A stretch of DNA of 64,000 bases from Ktedonospora formicarum (GCF_016587355.1 NZ_BNJF01000010.1:62001-126000); one strand, 5' to 3'. Numbered from the stretch's first letter, positions 36,142-45,944 are shown. Notes: a model not told the origin generated them from the letters alone. Numbers and translations are program-made.

Positions 36142-36205
36142 GTGAGATAATAGGCGGGCTCCTCATGTTTTCACGAAAACATGAGGAGCCCGCCTATTAT
36201 CTCAC
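36142..36205 (+). terminator. Perfect 31-bp-arm inverted repeat
   Basis: Arms 36142-36172 and 36175-36205 are exact inverse complements with only AC between. It lies 39 bases after the alpha-galactosidase stop. No T-run. Confidence 0.65.
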
Positions 36206-36791
36206 TATTGCTCTCTAAACGGTTGTTGAAAGCTCATCTCTTCAACACAAAGAAAATGTTCAGTCGCCTAAAGAGCAATGGCATGCGTGATAGGAGGTGT
36301 CTTTAGAAGGATGTTCTTTATCTCTTCCTACATAACAGTAGAGCAGATTGATACGACCAGTCCCGCGATCCCGATTGGCCTCCATTGGATGCTTATCTGG
36401 ACGTTGGATACGAATGCTGCCGGGATTGGTACTGTGATGCGGGATGCTGGCACGATGGTGATGTTCGCTGGCATGCCGTATGCTCATCTACACATTTGTG
36501 TCTCACCTTGGCGATCGCGATGTGTGGACCATGACCTATGCCCGGCCTTGAGCATGGACAGAATGGCGAAAATAGAGTTCCTGAGCAACAGTGAGTGCAT
36601 TGTCGCTTGCTAGCCCTACCTTTCCCATTTCAATATCAGGGAGAGGGCTGAAGAATAGAAGTGCAGTGCCTCGCCTTCAGTAGGGTTTAGAACGATTGGA
36701 ACCAGGATGGTATGAGTATCATTGCATGCTGAAATGGCTCAATGAGTTCAGTTGCCGCTGTGGGAGAGGCTCTCATGAAAGGGGAACTGTC
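36206..36791. other. 586-bp spacer without a supported gene
   Basis: Frames of 75-111 codons exist on both strands (36260-36613) but have no ribosome site or recognisable features. The promoter of the acetate transporter must lie here. Confidence 0.4.
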
Positions 36792-37436
36792 ATGTCCAAT
36801 TATCAACCAAGATCGGCCGTGTCTCGTGACGTTGAAGAGACACGCATTGCGAGCCCACTTCCTCTTGGGTTGAGTGTCCTCGCGCTTACAACGGCTATCC
36901 TTGGTGCGTGGTATGCAGGTTTTATTCTTCCTTTTGGAAACACAAGTGTCCTTAAAGCCATTGGCCCAATTCTTTTAGTTGGAGGAATTGTACAGCTTCT
37001 GGCGGGCATGTGGGAGTTTCGCAAGGGGCATATGGAGACCTCGACGCTCTTCACTTCATATGGAGGGTTCACCACGGCTCTAGGAGTGATTTTTCTGCCG
37101 GGTCTGGGCATCTTTCCAGGCATGAGCGCGGGTGTGCAGCATCTCATCTTAGGACTTTTCTACCTGTGTTGGGCCATTTTTCTTGGCGTCATCTTTACCG
37201 GATCGCTGAGAATGAATAAGGCGTTTCTGGCTACTATAGGCCTGTTGTTTTTGACGTTCCTATGTCTGGCGATTGGGCATCTCACGGGATTTAACCGTGT
37301 TTGGCTTGGCATTGGTGGCTGGCTAGCTATCATTTGTGCCCTTGTCGCCTGGTACACTGCGGCTGCGAGCATGTTACGCTCCACGACTGATATCACGCTC
37401 CCAACTGGTGGGCATGGTCCTTTAGCGCCTCGTTAA
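36792..37436 (+). CDS. Acetate uptake transporter (GPR1/FUN34/SatP family)
   Basis: 214 aa with six membrane helices. It imports acetate (or succinate) with protons. The family signature NPxPLGL appears as ASPLPLGLSVLALTTAILG, followed by VGGIVQLLAGMWEFRKGHM, FTSYGGFTTALGVIFLPG, and helix 6 with WLGIGGWLAIICALVAWYTA. ATG 36792 follows GGGGA. The N-terminal YQPRSAVSRDVEE is cytosolic. Confidence 0.9.
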   Translation: MSNYQPRSAVSRDVEETRIASPLPLGLSVLALTTAILGAWYAGFILPFGNTSVLKAIGPILLVGGIVQLLAGMWEFRKGHMETSTLFTSYGGFTTALGVIFLPGLGIFPGMSAGVQHLILGLFYLCWAIFLGVIFTGSLRMNKAFLATIGLLFLTFLCLAIGHLTGFNRVWLGIGGWLAIICALVAWYTAAASMLRSTTDITLPTGGHGPLAPR

Positions 37437-37569
37437 TCTGGGGACTTTGTGTAGGCTGAAGCTCTACACCTATATGCGGAGCTTATGTCTTCCAATTTTC
37501 ACTGTAAGAGCATGTTAATGTGGTCATCTGTAAGCCGTTCTAGTACGTCTCTACGCGTGATTAAAGTTA

Positions 37570-37627
37570 CATGCCTGTTTGGCATTGCGCATACAATTGC
37601 TCAATGACCCCAACAGGCATGGTTTTT
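37570..37627 (+). terminator. Terminator after the acetate transporter
   Basis: CATGCCTGTT (37570-37579) pairs with AACAGGCATG (37612-37621) and is followed by GTTTTT. The 32-base loop is unusual, but the T-run supports the call. Confidence 0.55.
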
Positions 37628-37753
37628 ATGTTCGTTCCATCCATGCGTGTGGTATAGTAAACTTATCCTGGTGTGTATCAAAGTGCTTGTTGTTGGCGAG
37701 CGAGACTGCGTTCCATATCGCATGATGAATAGCATAAAGAGAGCCATTGGCGT

Positions 37754-38695
37754 ATGCATAGAAAACAAGGATGTTATTTAGGGGTCGATTGTGGTGGGAG
37801 TAAGACACAGGCTGTGATTGTGGACGATGAGGGTCGAGAACTTGGACGAGGGTTGGCGGGTAGTGCCAACTATACCCAGGTTGGGCTAGAACAGGCCATT
37901 CAGAATATTCAACAAGCTGTTGAGGAAACCGCGCGGATGGCTGACTGCTCATTGCCTGTGCGCAAGGCATGGTTTGGTATCGCGGGCATTGCACGTCAGG
38001 CGGATATTGATATGTTCTTGACCCCATTACGCGGAATTGCTGAGATTATTCACATTACCAATGACGCGGAGTTGGGCCTCTGTGCCCTGCCAGAACGCGT
38101 CGGAGTTGCTATCATTGCGGGCACTGGCGCGATCACGTTGGGGCGCAACTCGCTAGGGTACAAGGCTCGCGCGGATGGCTGGGGCTATTTGCTAGGTAAT
38201 GAGGGAAGCGGCTACTATATTGGTCAGAAAGCTTTGACGGCGGCCCTCCAATATGCCGATGGACGTGGTCAGTCAACCATGCTGCTTGATCTTATTCTCC
38301 AGCAATGGGGGCTCACGCGGCCCGAAGAGGTTATTGCTAAGGTGTATGCACCTGCTGGACGTGCGACAGTCGCGCGGCTCTCGACGTGCGTATTTCAGGC
38401 TGCGCGCCAGGGGGATGAGATCGCCGGAGCGATTGTTGAGCAGGGGGCTTATGAACTGGCCCGTACTTGTAAGGCCGTGAGCCGCCGTCTCAGCTTCCCT
38501 CGTGAGAGCCTGTTCCTGGCCCTTGTTGGCGGCTTGTTCGTACATGAAGCAGATTATCGCGAGCGTGTCCTGACCCATATCCGCGACACCTATACGCTGG
38601 GTCGGGTCGAGATTGTCACGACCTCGGCTCTCAGCGCGGCCCTTGCCGCAAGTCAACTTCCCCTGGATGAAAGACTACCTTCCGCTCAAAGCTAG
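37754..38695 (+). CDS. BadF/BadG family ATPase, N-acetylglucosamine-kinase-like
   Basis: 313 aa, ASKHA fold. N-terminal phosphate loop GVDCGGSKTQAVIVD, then ITNDAELGLCALPE, AIIAGTGAITLGRN, ADGWGYLLGNEGSGYYIGQKAL and the C-terminal VGGLF adenosine motif. It phosphorylates N-acetylglucosamine or a related amino sugar in the cytosol, as GlcNAc kinases of this branch do. Start ATG at 37754 has a weak site. Converges with the binding-protein gene of the sugar ABC operon, matching a role in handling imported sugar. Confidence 0.85.
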   Translation: MHRKQGCYLGVDCGGSKTQAVIVDDEGRELGRGLAGSANYTQVGLEQAIQNIQQAVEETARMADCSLPVRKAWFGIAGIARQADIDMFLTPLRGIAEIIHITNDAELGLCALPERVGVAIIAGTGAITLGRNSLGYKARADGWGYLLGNEGSGYYIGQKALTAALQYADGRGQSTMLLDLILQQWGLTRPEEVIAKVYAPAGRATVARLSTCVFQAARQGDEIAGAIVEQGAYELARTCKAVSRRLSFPRESLFLALVGGLFVHEADYRERVLTHIRDTYTLGRVEIVTTSALSAALAASQLPLDERLPSAQS

Positions 38696-38738
38696 TGGTG
38701 CTTTTCTTTGGGCTTTCTCATACTTCCCAGTGCTAAAA

Positions 38739-38772
38739 ACAGGCCCTCCTGACTATAGTCAGGAGGGCCTGT
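38739..38772. terminator. 34-bp perfect palindrome between convergent genes
   Basis: Seventeen-base arms meet without a spacer (left arm ACAGGCCCTCCTGACTA). It lies between the kinase stop and the binding-protein stop and likely ends both transcripts. Confidence 0.65.
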
Positions 38773-38808
38773 GAATATGAAGGAGGCAAATGTGGGGAAG
38801 TGTGGCTT

Positions 38809-40155
38809 CTAGCCCCCGACTATTTTCTTCGCCTGGGTATAGAATGACTGTGCACCCTCAGAGACTGAAACTTTCTTACCAGCGATATCGTAGGACACAG
38901 ATCGCAGGAGTTCTGCGATCTGCCCTGCTCCTGGTGGGTCAAGAATAATTTTCACTCTCGTTTTATTCTCACTATTCGACAAACGAGAGACATAATCCGC
39001 TATGGTCTGCTGTGTCGAGGTAAGCTGAGGATTCAGCAAATTTTTAGCTTTGGTCGAACCAGGAATGCCACGCTCGATGCCCAGAGTTTTTACAGCACTC
39101 ACGTCATTGATAAGGAAGTTCGCGTAATTGATGGCGGCCTGGGTATACTTTGTTGTCGCGGAGATACTTAGCAAGAGAGAAGGCTTCAGGTAAAGACCAG
39201 GACTTGAGCCGGGCCCCCCCGTTGGCGGTTCAATCATGCCCAATTGGCGCGTGGGTGAAGCCGCCAATGCCCCTTTCTGATAGGCTTCGAACAGGTTCGA
39301 GAGCGTGACCAGAAATACTGATTTTCCTTTAATCATACTGGAGTTCTCTGGCGTACCGGCTACATCTAACCCTTTCTGAATATTGAAGGGGAGGCATCCT
39401 TGCCTATCACGCAGCTTATTCCAGTATTCATACCAATCGCCCACATCGTTCTGACTAAAATTGATATGCCCATCACGGGTATAGAGCTCTTTGCCGCGTT
39501 CGCGTATCCAGATTTCGAAGTTAGTAATTTCTCCACTGGCATCCATTGTCCCATACACCGACCCTCCCAGACCTTTGGTCAGTTCGGTTGTATAGTTCGC
39601 GAAATCATCCCAGCTCATATTCGCTGGTGGATCGCCTACGGTTGATTTCGTGACGGACTCTTTATCATAGAATGCACTCTGATAGTTACCACCCAGAGGG
39701 ATGCCATACACCGTATTATTGACCTTACTGCTACTGAGCAAGAGCGGGTCAAAGTCTGATAGGTCGATACCCTGGTTATAAATGATTTCAGTCAGGTCCA
39801 GAAGGCGTCTCTGTCTAACATATTGTGCGACATAGCGCATATCCATCTGAATGAGGTCGGGAATCTTCCCACCATCGATCAGTGCATTGAGTTTTTTCCA
39901 GTAGACATCAAAGCCATATACCTCTGATGTGATCGCGAATGTCGGATTTTGTTTATGGAACAGATCAAAGGTGGTTTTCGTGATTTGCTCGCGGGTCGCG
40001 GAGCCCCAGAAAAGCATGTGCATTGTGCCTGATGTAGCAGCCGCTGTATTTGTTATGCTGGAGCTATCACAACCAGCCAACCCCAGTACAGATAAGCCAG
40101 CCAGGGCACCTACCCCCCATTTGATCGCTTGCCTACGATGATACACCTTATTCAT
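38809..40155 (-). CDS. Sugar ABC transporter binding lipoprotein (second copy in operon)
   Basis: 448 aa. The signal combines twin arginines (HRRQAIKWGVG) and a lipobox LAGC, so it is a Tat-type lipoprotein. The mature part is a family 1 extracellular binding protein (MHMLFWGSATREQITKTTFDLF, IPDLIQMDMRYVAQY, YGIPLGGNYQS). It is closely similar to the first binding protein of this operon at 44.2-45.5 kb. ATG 40155 lies 61 bases past the sensor gene. Two binding proteins for one permease pair would widen the range of sugars. Confidence 0.9.
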   Translation of the reverse strand: MNKVYHRRQAIKWGVGALAGLSVLGLAGCDSSSITNTAAATSGTMHMLFWGSATREQITKTTFDLFHKQNPTFAITSEVYGFDVYWKKLNALIDGGKIPDLIQMDMRYVAQYVRQRRLLDLTEIIYNQGIDLSDFDPLLLSSSKVNNTVYGIPLGGNYQSAFYDKESVTKSTVGDPPANMSWDDFANYTTELTKGLGGSVYGTMDASGEITNFEIWIRERGKELYTRDGHINFSQNDVGDWYEYWNKLRDRQGCLPFNIQKGLDVAGTPENSSMIKGKSVFLVTLSNLFEAYQKGALAASPTRQLGMIEPPTGGPGSSPGLYLKPSLLLSISATTKYTQAAINYANFLINDVSAVKTLGIERGIPGSTKAKNLLNPQLTSTQQTIADYVSRLSNSENKTRVKIILDPPGAGQIAELLRSVSYDIAGKKVSVSEGAQSFYTQAKKIVGG

Positions 40156-40216
40156 AGTGCCTTGATTTTCCTTTTTCCGTATTTGCCTTGCTCTCACACT
40201 CTGCCAACGCCACTGC

Positions 40217-41749
40217 TTATTTTTCTCCCACGACAGAGGTGAGTTGTTTCACAATGTATTCCATCTGACTGGCTGCTTCATTGGTTGAAGTGGCGCCACG
40301 AGTCAACTGCTCGGTCACCTGGGTGGTGACACGCAGGCTGGTTTCCAGCTTATCATTCATGGTTTTCTGATGCTTGACTGAGCGTTCGATATATGATGCC
40401 GCCTCCGCAATCTCACCAAGCACTTTTTGTAGCCTCTCTCTATTGAGGGTGGGGATATCTCGGACAAGTTCACGCGTCAACTGGTTGACACGTTGTGCGG
40501 CAATAGAGGTCGAGTTGGTATAGTATTGGACGGATTTGAGTGCTACCTGTGAGGCTTCGACCATCCAGGTTTGTTCCGCCGCCACTACGCTCTCTTCATC
40601 AGCCAGGGTTTTGAGGTTCACATTACTTTCGCGAAGCAATATGACCGATCTGAGAATTGGCAGCGCGAGATTTCGTCCGACAACTACACCGATACCAAGT
40701 ACGGCGACCAGCACCAATGTAACGATAATGAAGATACTAATGAGCTGTTGGTCAGCCAAACCGGTGACAGCGTTGAGTGGTCTGAAAAGAACATAGGTCC
40801 AGGGGACAACGCTACTTGTGTAGCGAGTGACAGCATATGCCTGTTGTTGTCCGGCAGGATTGATCTGACCAATATCACCCTGTTTGCCGTTATTCTGGAA
40901 CGAGGCAAGCTCGGGATCCGCTTCTGTAGTCACTGCATTGGTATCTTGTCCATACAGGTTCTCATTCTGGATCTGGTTCTTTATTTCCGTGCTGAGGGGA
41001 GCGATAGCCTTGAAGAGAAAAGGTGAACGAGTGAAGCCTGAAAGGTCTGGGTTGGTATAGGCAATGCGTACACCATTTTGGTCGAGAATAGTCGCGTAGC
41101 TGCTATTGCCGCTTTCCTGCTCACTGTCGACTGGTTCCCAGATGCGTCGCAGGCTGAGAGAGGCGCGAACATATCCTAAAATTTGCGAATTGTTATCGAC
41201 TACACGTGCATAGAGATCAACAGAGGCAATATTACTCGTAAGATCATAGAAGACATCTGAAACATAGACATGCCCTGACTGCTTTAACGCTTGTTGAGCA
41301 CCTGGGACAATCAGGTATTTCTTCCCATGTGAGCTTGGTGGGGCAGGGTATGAAATAACATTGTTCCCTCGGGAAGTAAGAAGCGAAACGCTAATATAGT
41401 TTGCGATGTCTCGGTGTTGAATGCTGAGTAGGATATTCCTGACATTGGTGCTATCTGCCTGTGGATTCTTGAGCTGATCCTTAATAGCAGCCGTCTCGCT
41501 GAGTGTTTTGACATCGTTCAAACGTTCGGAGAGATAGGTATCGACCAATTGCATATGCGTTTGTGTCGATTTCTCCATGTCCGTACTAATCTGAGAGATC
41601 AAGGCTGGTCGCAGAAATATTTCAATACTTCCAATGGTAATCAGGAGTGGGATGATGGCACAAAGAGCCAACAACAATGGAATATAGACTGATAATGAAA
41701 AGCGTCTTTTCTTCAACGCTAGTGGTATCTCTTTTCGCATTTGCGACAT
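40217..41749 (-). CDS. Double-Cache membrane sensor without output kinase
   Basis: 510 aa. Membrane helices at about 20-42 and 336-358 frame a 290-residue outside domain of the dCache type (ANYISVSLLTSRGNNVISY, YVSDVFYDLTSNIASVDLYARVVD, ILDQNGVRIAYTN). The inner part (359-510) is helical and coiled-coil-like (LRESNVNLKTLADEE, ERSVKHQKTMNDKLE). I see no HAMP box, histidine kinase, GGDEF or methyl-accepting hairpin. Start ATG 41749 has AGGAG. It lies within a sugar ABC operon, behind a DUF4388 gene that may be the partner for its signal. Confidence 0.8.
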   Translation of the reverse strand: MSQMRKEIPLALKKRRFSLSVYIPLLLALCAIIPLLITIGSIEIFLRPALISQISTDMEKSTQTHMQLVDTYLSERLNDVKTLSETAAIKDQLKNPQADSTNVRNILLSIQHRDIANYISVSLLTSRGNNVISYPAPPSSHGKKYLIVPGAQQALKQSGHVYVSDVFYDLTSNIASVDLYARVVDNNSQILGYVRASLSLRRIWEPVDSEQESGNSSYATILDQNGVRIAYTNPDLSGFTRSPFLFKAIAPLSTEIKNQIQNENLYGQDTNAVTTEADPELASFQNNGKQGDIGQINPAGQQQAYAVTRYTSSVVPWTYVLFRPLNAVTGLADQQLISIFIIVTLVLVAVLGIGVVVGRNLALPILRSVILLRESNVNLKTLADEESVVAAEQTWMVEASQVALKSVQYYTNSTSIAAQRVNQLTRELVRDIPTLNRERLQKVLGEIAEAASYIERSVKHQKTMNDKLETSLRVTTQVTEQLTRGATSTNEAASQMEYIVKQLTSVVGEK

Positions 41750-41776
41750 AGTTAATGAACTCCTTCAGTTCATAAA

Positions 41777-42313
41777 TTACCAGCGAATCAAGCCAGCGCG
41801 TCTTAAATCGTCAAGTAATCTGTTCACTTCCTCCGTGCGATTTCCAATGAGCAGAATGAGTTCGGATATGCTGCGCTGCCCATCAATCAACAAGAAGAGC
41901 TGGCGATGGAGGCGTGTGAGTCCCATACGCTCGAAGTAAGGTAGGACTTCATTGACTGCTCTCATTCGCTGTGGCGCTGCCCCCGATTCCATACCACCTC
42001 TATTTGGAGGTGGTGTGGGATTTCTAATCGTTGGTGACATCTGTGGTGTTGGTAACGATGGGTTGCTTGCGTGTGTGGACGGAAGAAGGGAGAAATAGCA
42101 ACGTTGCCATCCCTGTAAGAGGCGTAATGCCTCTGCACCTCGATAGGGACCATAGCTTGCTTCAACGATTTGCCCATTTTGCAGGATAATGGTTCCTTGC
42201 TCGATGACATTCCCCGCTCCGTCGCGGTTGACTGACAAGATGCCTGTTTTGTGTGCCATCCGCAACATATCAATAACATCTGACAACCTATCTGTCGCTG
42301 TTCCTCGCGCCAT
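41777..42313 (-). CDS. DUF4388 (PATAN-type) signalling protein
   Basis: 178 aa. The N-terminal DUF4388 domain (about 1-80) has the opening DRLSDVIDMLRMAHKTGILSV, then GTIILQNGQIVEASYGPYRGAEALRLLQGW. A Pro/Thr-rich linker (PSLPTPQMSPTIRNPTPPP) leads to a second winged-helix-like domain (LHRQLFLLIDGQRSISEL, VNRLLDDLRRAGLI). Such proteins are linked to gliding, pilus and two-component signalling; no enzyme is known. RBS GGAGGAG. It sits between transport and sensor genes. Confidence 0.85.
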   Translation of the reverse strand: MARGTATDRLSDVIDMLRMAHKTGILSVNRDGAGNVIEQGTIILQNGQIVEASYGPYRGAEALRLLQGWQRCYFSLLPSTHASNPSLPTPQMSPTIRNPTPPPNRGGMESGAAPQRMRAVNEVLPYFERMGLTRLHRQLFLLIDGQRSISELILLIGNRTEEVNRLLDDLRRAGLIRW

Positions 42314-42355
42314 AGCGTACTCCTCCCCCAGGGTCCGTTTCCCGTTACACTTCTT

Positions 42356-43213
42356 TTAGCCTTTGATTCCTGACGTTGCTGTCCCTTCAATGAGTAAGCG
42401 CTGGAAAATGATGAAGAAACCAATGATAGGGATTAACGAGATGATAGAGACGGCAAAGAGCTGCCCATACGCCGAGATACCAGTACTATCGAGGAAGGTG
42501 CGTAGCGCCACTGGTACGGTGTATACAGACTGATCATTGAGAAAGATCAACTGGGTAAAGAAGTCACCCCAGGTCCAGATGAACGTAAATATAGCTGTTG
42601 TTGCTAGCGCTGGAGTTGCCAGAGGCAAGATAATCCGCGCATACATCTGGAAATGGTTGCATCCATCGATCTTTGCCGCGTCATCTAAATCGCGGGGAAT
42701 GGCACGAATAAACTGTACAAGCAAGAAGATAAAGAAGGCATCAGTCGCCAGAAATTTTGGAACGATCAACGGGAGATAGGTATTGATCCAATCTAGATTT
42801 TTGAACAAAATATATTGTGGAACGACAATTGCATGGTAGGGCAACATGATCGTTCCCAACATGATGAGAAACCAGAAGTTTTTGAATTTAAAGTTGATGC
42901 GGGCGAATGCGTAAGCTGCCAGGGAACAGGAGATGATGTTCCCAATAGCTGCCCCAATACAGACAATAAACGAGTTGACGAAGAAGACATCGAATGGATA
43001 GTCAAGCGCGTTCCAACCCTCTGAGTAATTCTCAAGAGTCCAGGTTTGAGGAATAAGAGAAGGGCTAGTAAAAGTCTCATCTAGTGGCTTAAAGGATGCG
43101 CTCAGCATCCAGATAACCGGGTAGATCATGAGGACTGCCCCAAAGATTACGACAGCATAAGCGAGCGGCTGCGTCCAGATCCTATTCCTTGTGCGCGTAA
43201 GGTAGCGGCTCAT
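42356..43213 (-). CDS. Sugar ABC transporter permease, MalG type
   Basis: 285 aa, six membrane helices. It carries the cytoplasmic EAA-like loop IRAIPRDLDDAAKIDGCNHFQMYARIILPL that contacts the ATPase. The N-terminus (VIFGAVLMIYPVIWMLSASFK) fits the MalG/LacG group. Its start is one base past the stop of the MalF-type partner. Forms the channel for the bound sugar. No ATPase gene is nearby, so a shared MsmK-like ATPase elsewhere is likely. Confidence 0.95.
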   Translation of the reverse strand: MSRYLTRTRNRIWTQPLAYAVVIFGAVLMIYPVIWMLSASFKPLDETFTSPSLIPQTWTLENYSEGWNALDYPFDVFFVNSFIVCIGAAIGNIISCSLAAYAFARINFKFKNFWFLIMLGTIMLPYHAIVVPQYILFKNLDWINTYLPLIVPKFLATDAFFIFLLVQFIRAIPRDLDDAAKIDGCNHFQMYARIILPLATPALATTAIFTFIWTWGDFFTQLIFLNDQSVYTVPVALRTFLDSTGISAYGQLFAVSIISLIPIIGFFIIFQRLLIEGTATSGIKG

Positions 43214-43214
43214 G

Positions 43215-44192
43215 TTAGTTTTTCCTCTCGTCTTGATAGAATACCCAGTAGCGCGAGGTCAGGAATGCAAGGGCGCTAAAGAGAGCAATTGCAATTAAGA
43301 GCACCCAGGCCATAGCTGAGGCATATCCCATGTGGCGATTGCCAAATCCCTCCAGGTAGATGTAGAGGGTATAGAAGAGTGTTGAATCGATTGGGCCGCC
43401 ATTTCCACCGCTGACAATGAACGCTGGTGTGAATGCCTGAAAAGCTCCAACCATTTGGAGGATCATGTTGAAAAAGATAATCGGTGTCAGCAGAGGGAGC
43501 GTGATATGCCAGAAGCGCCGCAGTGCTCCTGCTCCATCGGTCGAGGCCGCTTCGTAATACTCTGGCGAAATCTGTTTTATCCCGGCTAAGAAAATGATCA
43601 TTGGTGAACCAAACTGCCAGATTGCCAGGATAATTAGTGTGCCCAGGGCATAATTTGGACTCGCTATCCAACTGATGCTAGATTTGATGCCAATCAAGCC
43701 TAATACCTGATTGATTAAGCCATCTGTGTTGAAAATTTGCCGCCATAAGATGGCAATCGCGACGCTTCCCCCTAAGAGAGAGGGCACATAATAGATCGCG
43801 CGATATATCGCCAGACCCCGTAGGCCTCGATTGAGCAGAAGCGCGAGCCCCAGCGCGAAAAGCATCTTTAATGGCACTGAAACAAAGACATAAATGAGCG
43901 TGACTTTTACCGAGCTGAGCCAGCGCGGATCCTGGAACATCGCCAGATAATTTTGCAGGCCAACCCATTGCGGTTGCGAGAGAAGATCGAAATTGGTGAA
44001 TGAAAGGTAGAGCGAACTGATCATTGGGCCAATGGTCAGGAGAATTAGACCAGCGAACCAGGGAAGGAGAAAGAGATAGCCAGTCAGATGCTCTTTCCCC
44101 TCACCTGAGAGTTTGAAGCCACGAGATTGTTTCACCTCCCGCCCTGATTTCTCGATCATATCGTTTACTGGCTTGCTAGGAACGTGTACCAT
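43215..44192 (-). CDS. Sugar ABC transporter permease, MalF type
   Basis: 325 aa, six membrane helices after a polar N-terminal arm (residues 1-35). The EAA loop is ISPEYYEAASTDGAGALRRFWHITLPLLTP. Begins with LFLLPWFAGLILLTIGPMISS, typical of MalF/LacF proteins in this group. Coupled to the MalG-type gene; 18 bases after the binding-protein stop. Confidence 0.95.
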   Translation of the reverse strand: MVHVPSKPVNDMIEKSGREVKQSRGFKLSGEGKEHLTGYLFLLPWFAGLILLTIGPMISSLYLSFTNFDLLSQPQWVGLQNYLAMFQDPRWLSSVKVTLIYVFVSVPLKMLFALGLALLLNRGLRGLAIYRAIYYVPSLLGGSVAIAILWRQIFNTDGLINQVLGLIGIKSSISWIASPNYALGTLIILAIWQFGSPMIIFLAGIKQISPEYYEAASTDGAGALRRFWHITLPLLTPIIFFNMILQMVGAFQAFTPAFIVSGGNGGPIDSTLFYTLYIYLEGFGNRHMGYASAMAWVLLIAIALFSALAFLTSRYWVFYQDERKN

Positions 44193-44210
44193 AGCTTCGA
44201 CTCCTATGTG

Positions 44211-45518
44211 TTAACTTTGTCCGATGGCTTTCTTTGCATCCGCAAAGAAGGTGCTGGCCCCATTGGCGACAGAGGCACGGTTAAAGCCAACCTCCTGGCC
44301 CGCGCGTTGGAGTGCTTGCTCAACGGCACCCGCTCCCGCTGGATCGAGGATCTGTTTCAAGCGTGCTTGATCGCTCTTGCTGATCAAGTCAATGTAACTC
44401 AGGGTATCTTTCTGGGTCTGTGTTAGTTGTGGCTGGAGGAGAGCACGGCCTTTGGTGGAACCGGGAGCACCTCGCTCTACACTGATGGCTTTGACTCCGT
44501 CGGGATCGTTGATGAGGAAGCCCACAAACTTCGAGGCATCATCGGTGTACTTCGTCTTAGACGAGACGCTCAAGAGCATAGAAGTCTTGAGATACATGCC
44601 CGGCTGAGCTCCCTTTCCACCGGTTGGTGGCATATGGATGCCCACTTTGTGCTTCATCAGCGCCTGGAAGGCATCCAAAAGATTGGAGAGCGTGAATGTA
44701 AAGACTGCCTGCCCTTTGACAAGGTTGGTGGTTGGCGTGCCGCCGGTAAGTGCTTCCGCAGCCGCTTCGATGGGGACACAAGCTCCGGATTTGCGCATTT
44801 TGCTCCAGTATTCAAACCAATCAGCAGCATCCTCTTGTGTAAAACCGAGTTTCCCATCTGTGGTATAGACGTCGCGCCCGCGCTGTCTCACCCAAAGTTC
44901 GAAGGCTGTGATGTTGGTGCTTTCGTCACCTGTTCCTGCAATACCCTTGCCCAGAGCATGTGACAGTTGGGTGCAGATGTTGCTAAATTCATCCCAGCTA
45001 AAGGCGTCGGGGAGGGTCACTTTGGCTTGTGCCAGGAGATCTTTGTCATACAGGAATGCCTGATAGTTTCCGCCCAGGGGAATTCCATAGAACTTACCGT
45101 TTACCTGACTACCATTCAACAGAATCTGATCGAAATCCGAGAGGTCAATGGTCTTGTTGGAGATCGCCGAAGACAGATCGAGAAGAAGCCCCTTCTTGAC
45201 GTATTCCGCGATATAACGCATATCCATTTGAATGAGGTCAGGAGGTGTTCCCGCAGCAATCTGCGTGCTCAGTTTGTTCCAGTAAGCATCAAATGCTGTG
45301 AACTGAGACGTAATCTTTACGTCCGAGTGCTTCTGCTCGAATGCCTTAATGGCCTGCTTGGTGAGCTTATCGCGCGAGGTGGAGCCCCAGAAGAAAAGCT
45401 GTAATTTTGTTCCACCACCCGTAGCCGCGAGACTGCCACAGGCAGCCAGACTCATCAAAGAAAGGCCAGCCAGGCCTCCCATTGCCAGCGCTTGGCGCCG
45501 ATTGTATATCGTGTTCAT
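44211..45518 (-). CDS. Sugar ABC transporter binding lipoprotein (first gene of the operon)
   Basis: 435 aa. Signal YNRRQALAMGGLAGLSLMSLAAC combines Tat-like arginines with a lipobox; the cysteine is lipidated. Mature protein: LFFWGSTSRDKLTKQAIKAF, PPDLIQMDMRYIAEYVK, YGIPLGGNYQAFLYDKD and a typical C-terminal helix. It captures an oligosaccharide at the membrane surface for the two permeases encoded next. ATG 45518 with GGAGAAG. The operon's 1-kb upstream region carries two palindromes. Confidence 0.95.
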   Translation of the reverse strand: MNTIYNRRQALAMGGLAGLSLMSLAACGSLAATGGGTKLQLFFWGSTSRDKLTKQAIKAFEQKHSDVKITSQFTAFDAYWNKLSTQIAAGTPPDLIQMDMRYIAEYVKKGLLLDLSSAISNKTIDLSDFDQILLNGSQVNGKFYGIPLGGNYQAFLYDKDLLAQAKVTLPDAFSWDEFSNICTQLSHALGKGIAGTGDESTNITAFELWVRQRGRDVYTTDGKLGFTQEDAADWFEYWSKMRKSGACVPIEAAAEALTGGTPTTNLVKGQAVFTFTLSNLLDAFQALMKHKVGIHMPPTGGKGAQPGMYLKTSMLLSVSSKTKYTDDASKFVGFLINDPDGVKAISVERGAPGSTKGRALLQPQLTQTQKDTLSYIDLISKSDQARLKQILDPAGAGAVEQALQRAGQEVGFNRASVANGASTFFADAKKAIGQS

Positions 45519-45944
45519 CGCTTTTCGAACTTCTCCTATGAAAAAATAATGAGCAACCAATGCTCTTGAAGAGAAATCAGTGTTCCTAGACACCAAATAA
45601 GCAATAACGCCCAAAGGACATGGCTACTGGTGGTAAAAAACAAAATGCTTAGTGGAGGGAAGTATAATACAAGCGACAAATGTATCACAGCATACTATAT
45701 TTGTAATGTGTGTACAAAAAGTAGCGCGATTTATGGCCACTTGTTATCTGTGTAACAACCATCCAAGCATGAAATCAGCATATAGATATTTGACCCTTAC
45801 ATGGCTATTTATCCTTCTCTATCTAGAGGCTTTATTCCTTAGCGGTGCTACTTTACTGTGGGGCTTATATTAACAGAAAGTAATTTTATCTGTCAATGAG
45901 AAGGGAAAACACTCTTATCCATTATTCAATAAGACATGATTATT

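Noticed and set aside
36278..36613. Plus-strand frame of 111 codons after the alpha-galactosidase gene
   Set aside because: Its composition is irregular, it has no ribosome site, and a frame of similar quality exists on the other strand.
45652..45873. Small membrane protein candidate of 73 codons
   Set aside because: No Shine-Dalgarno sequence before any of its ATG codons; the AT-rich region favours chance hydrophobic frames.
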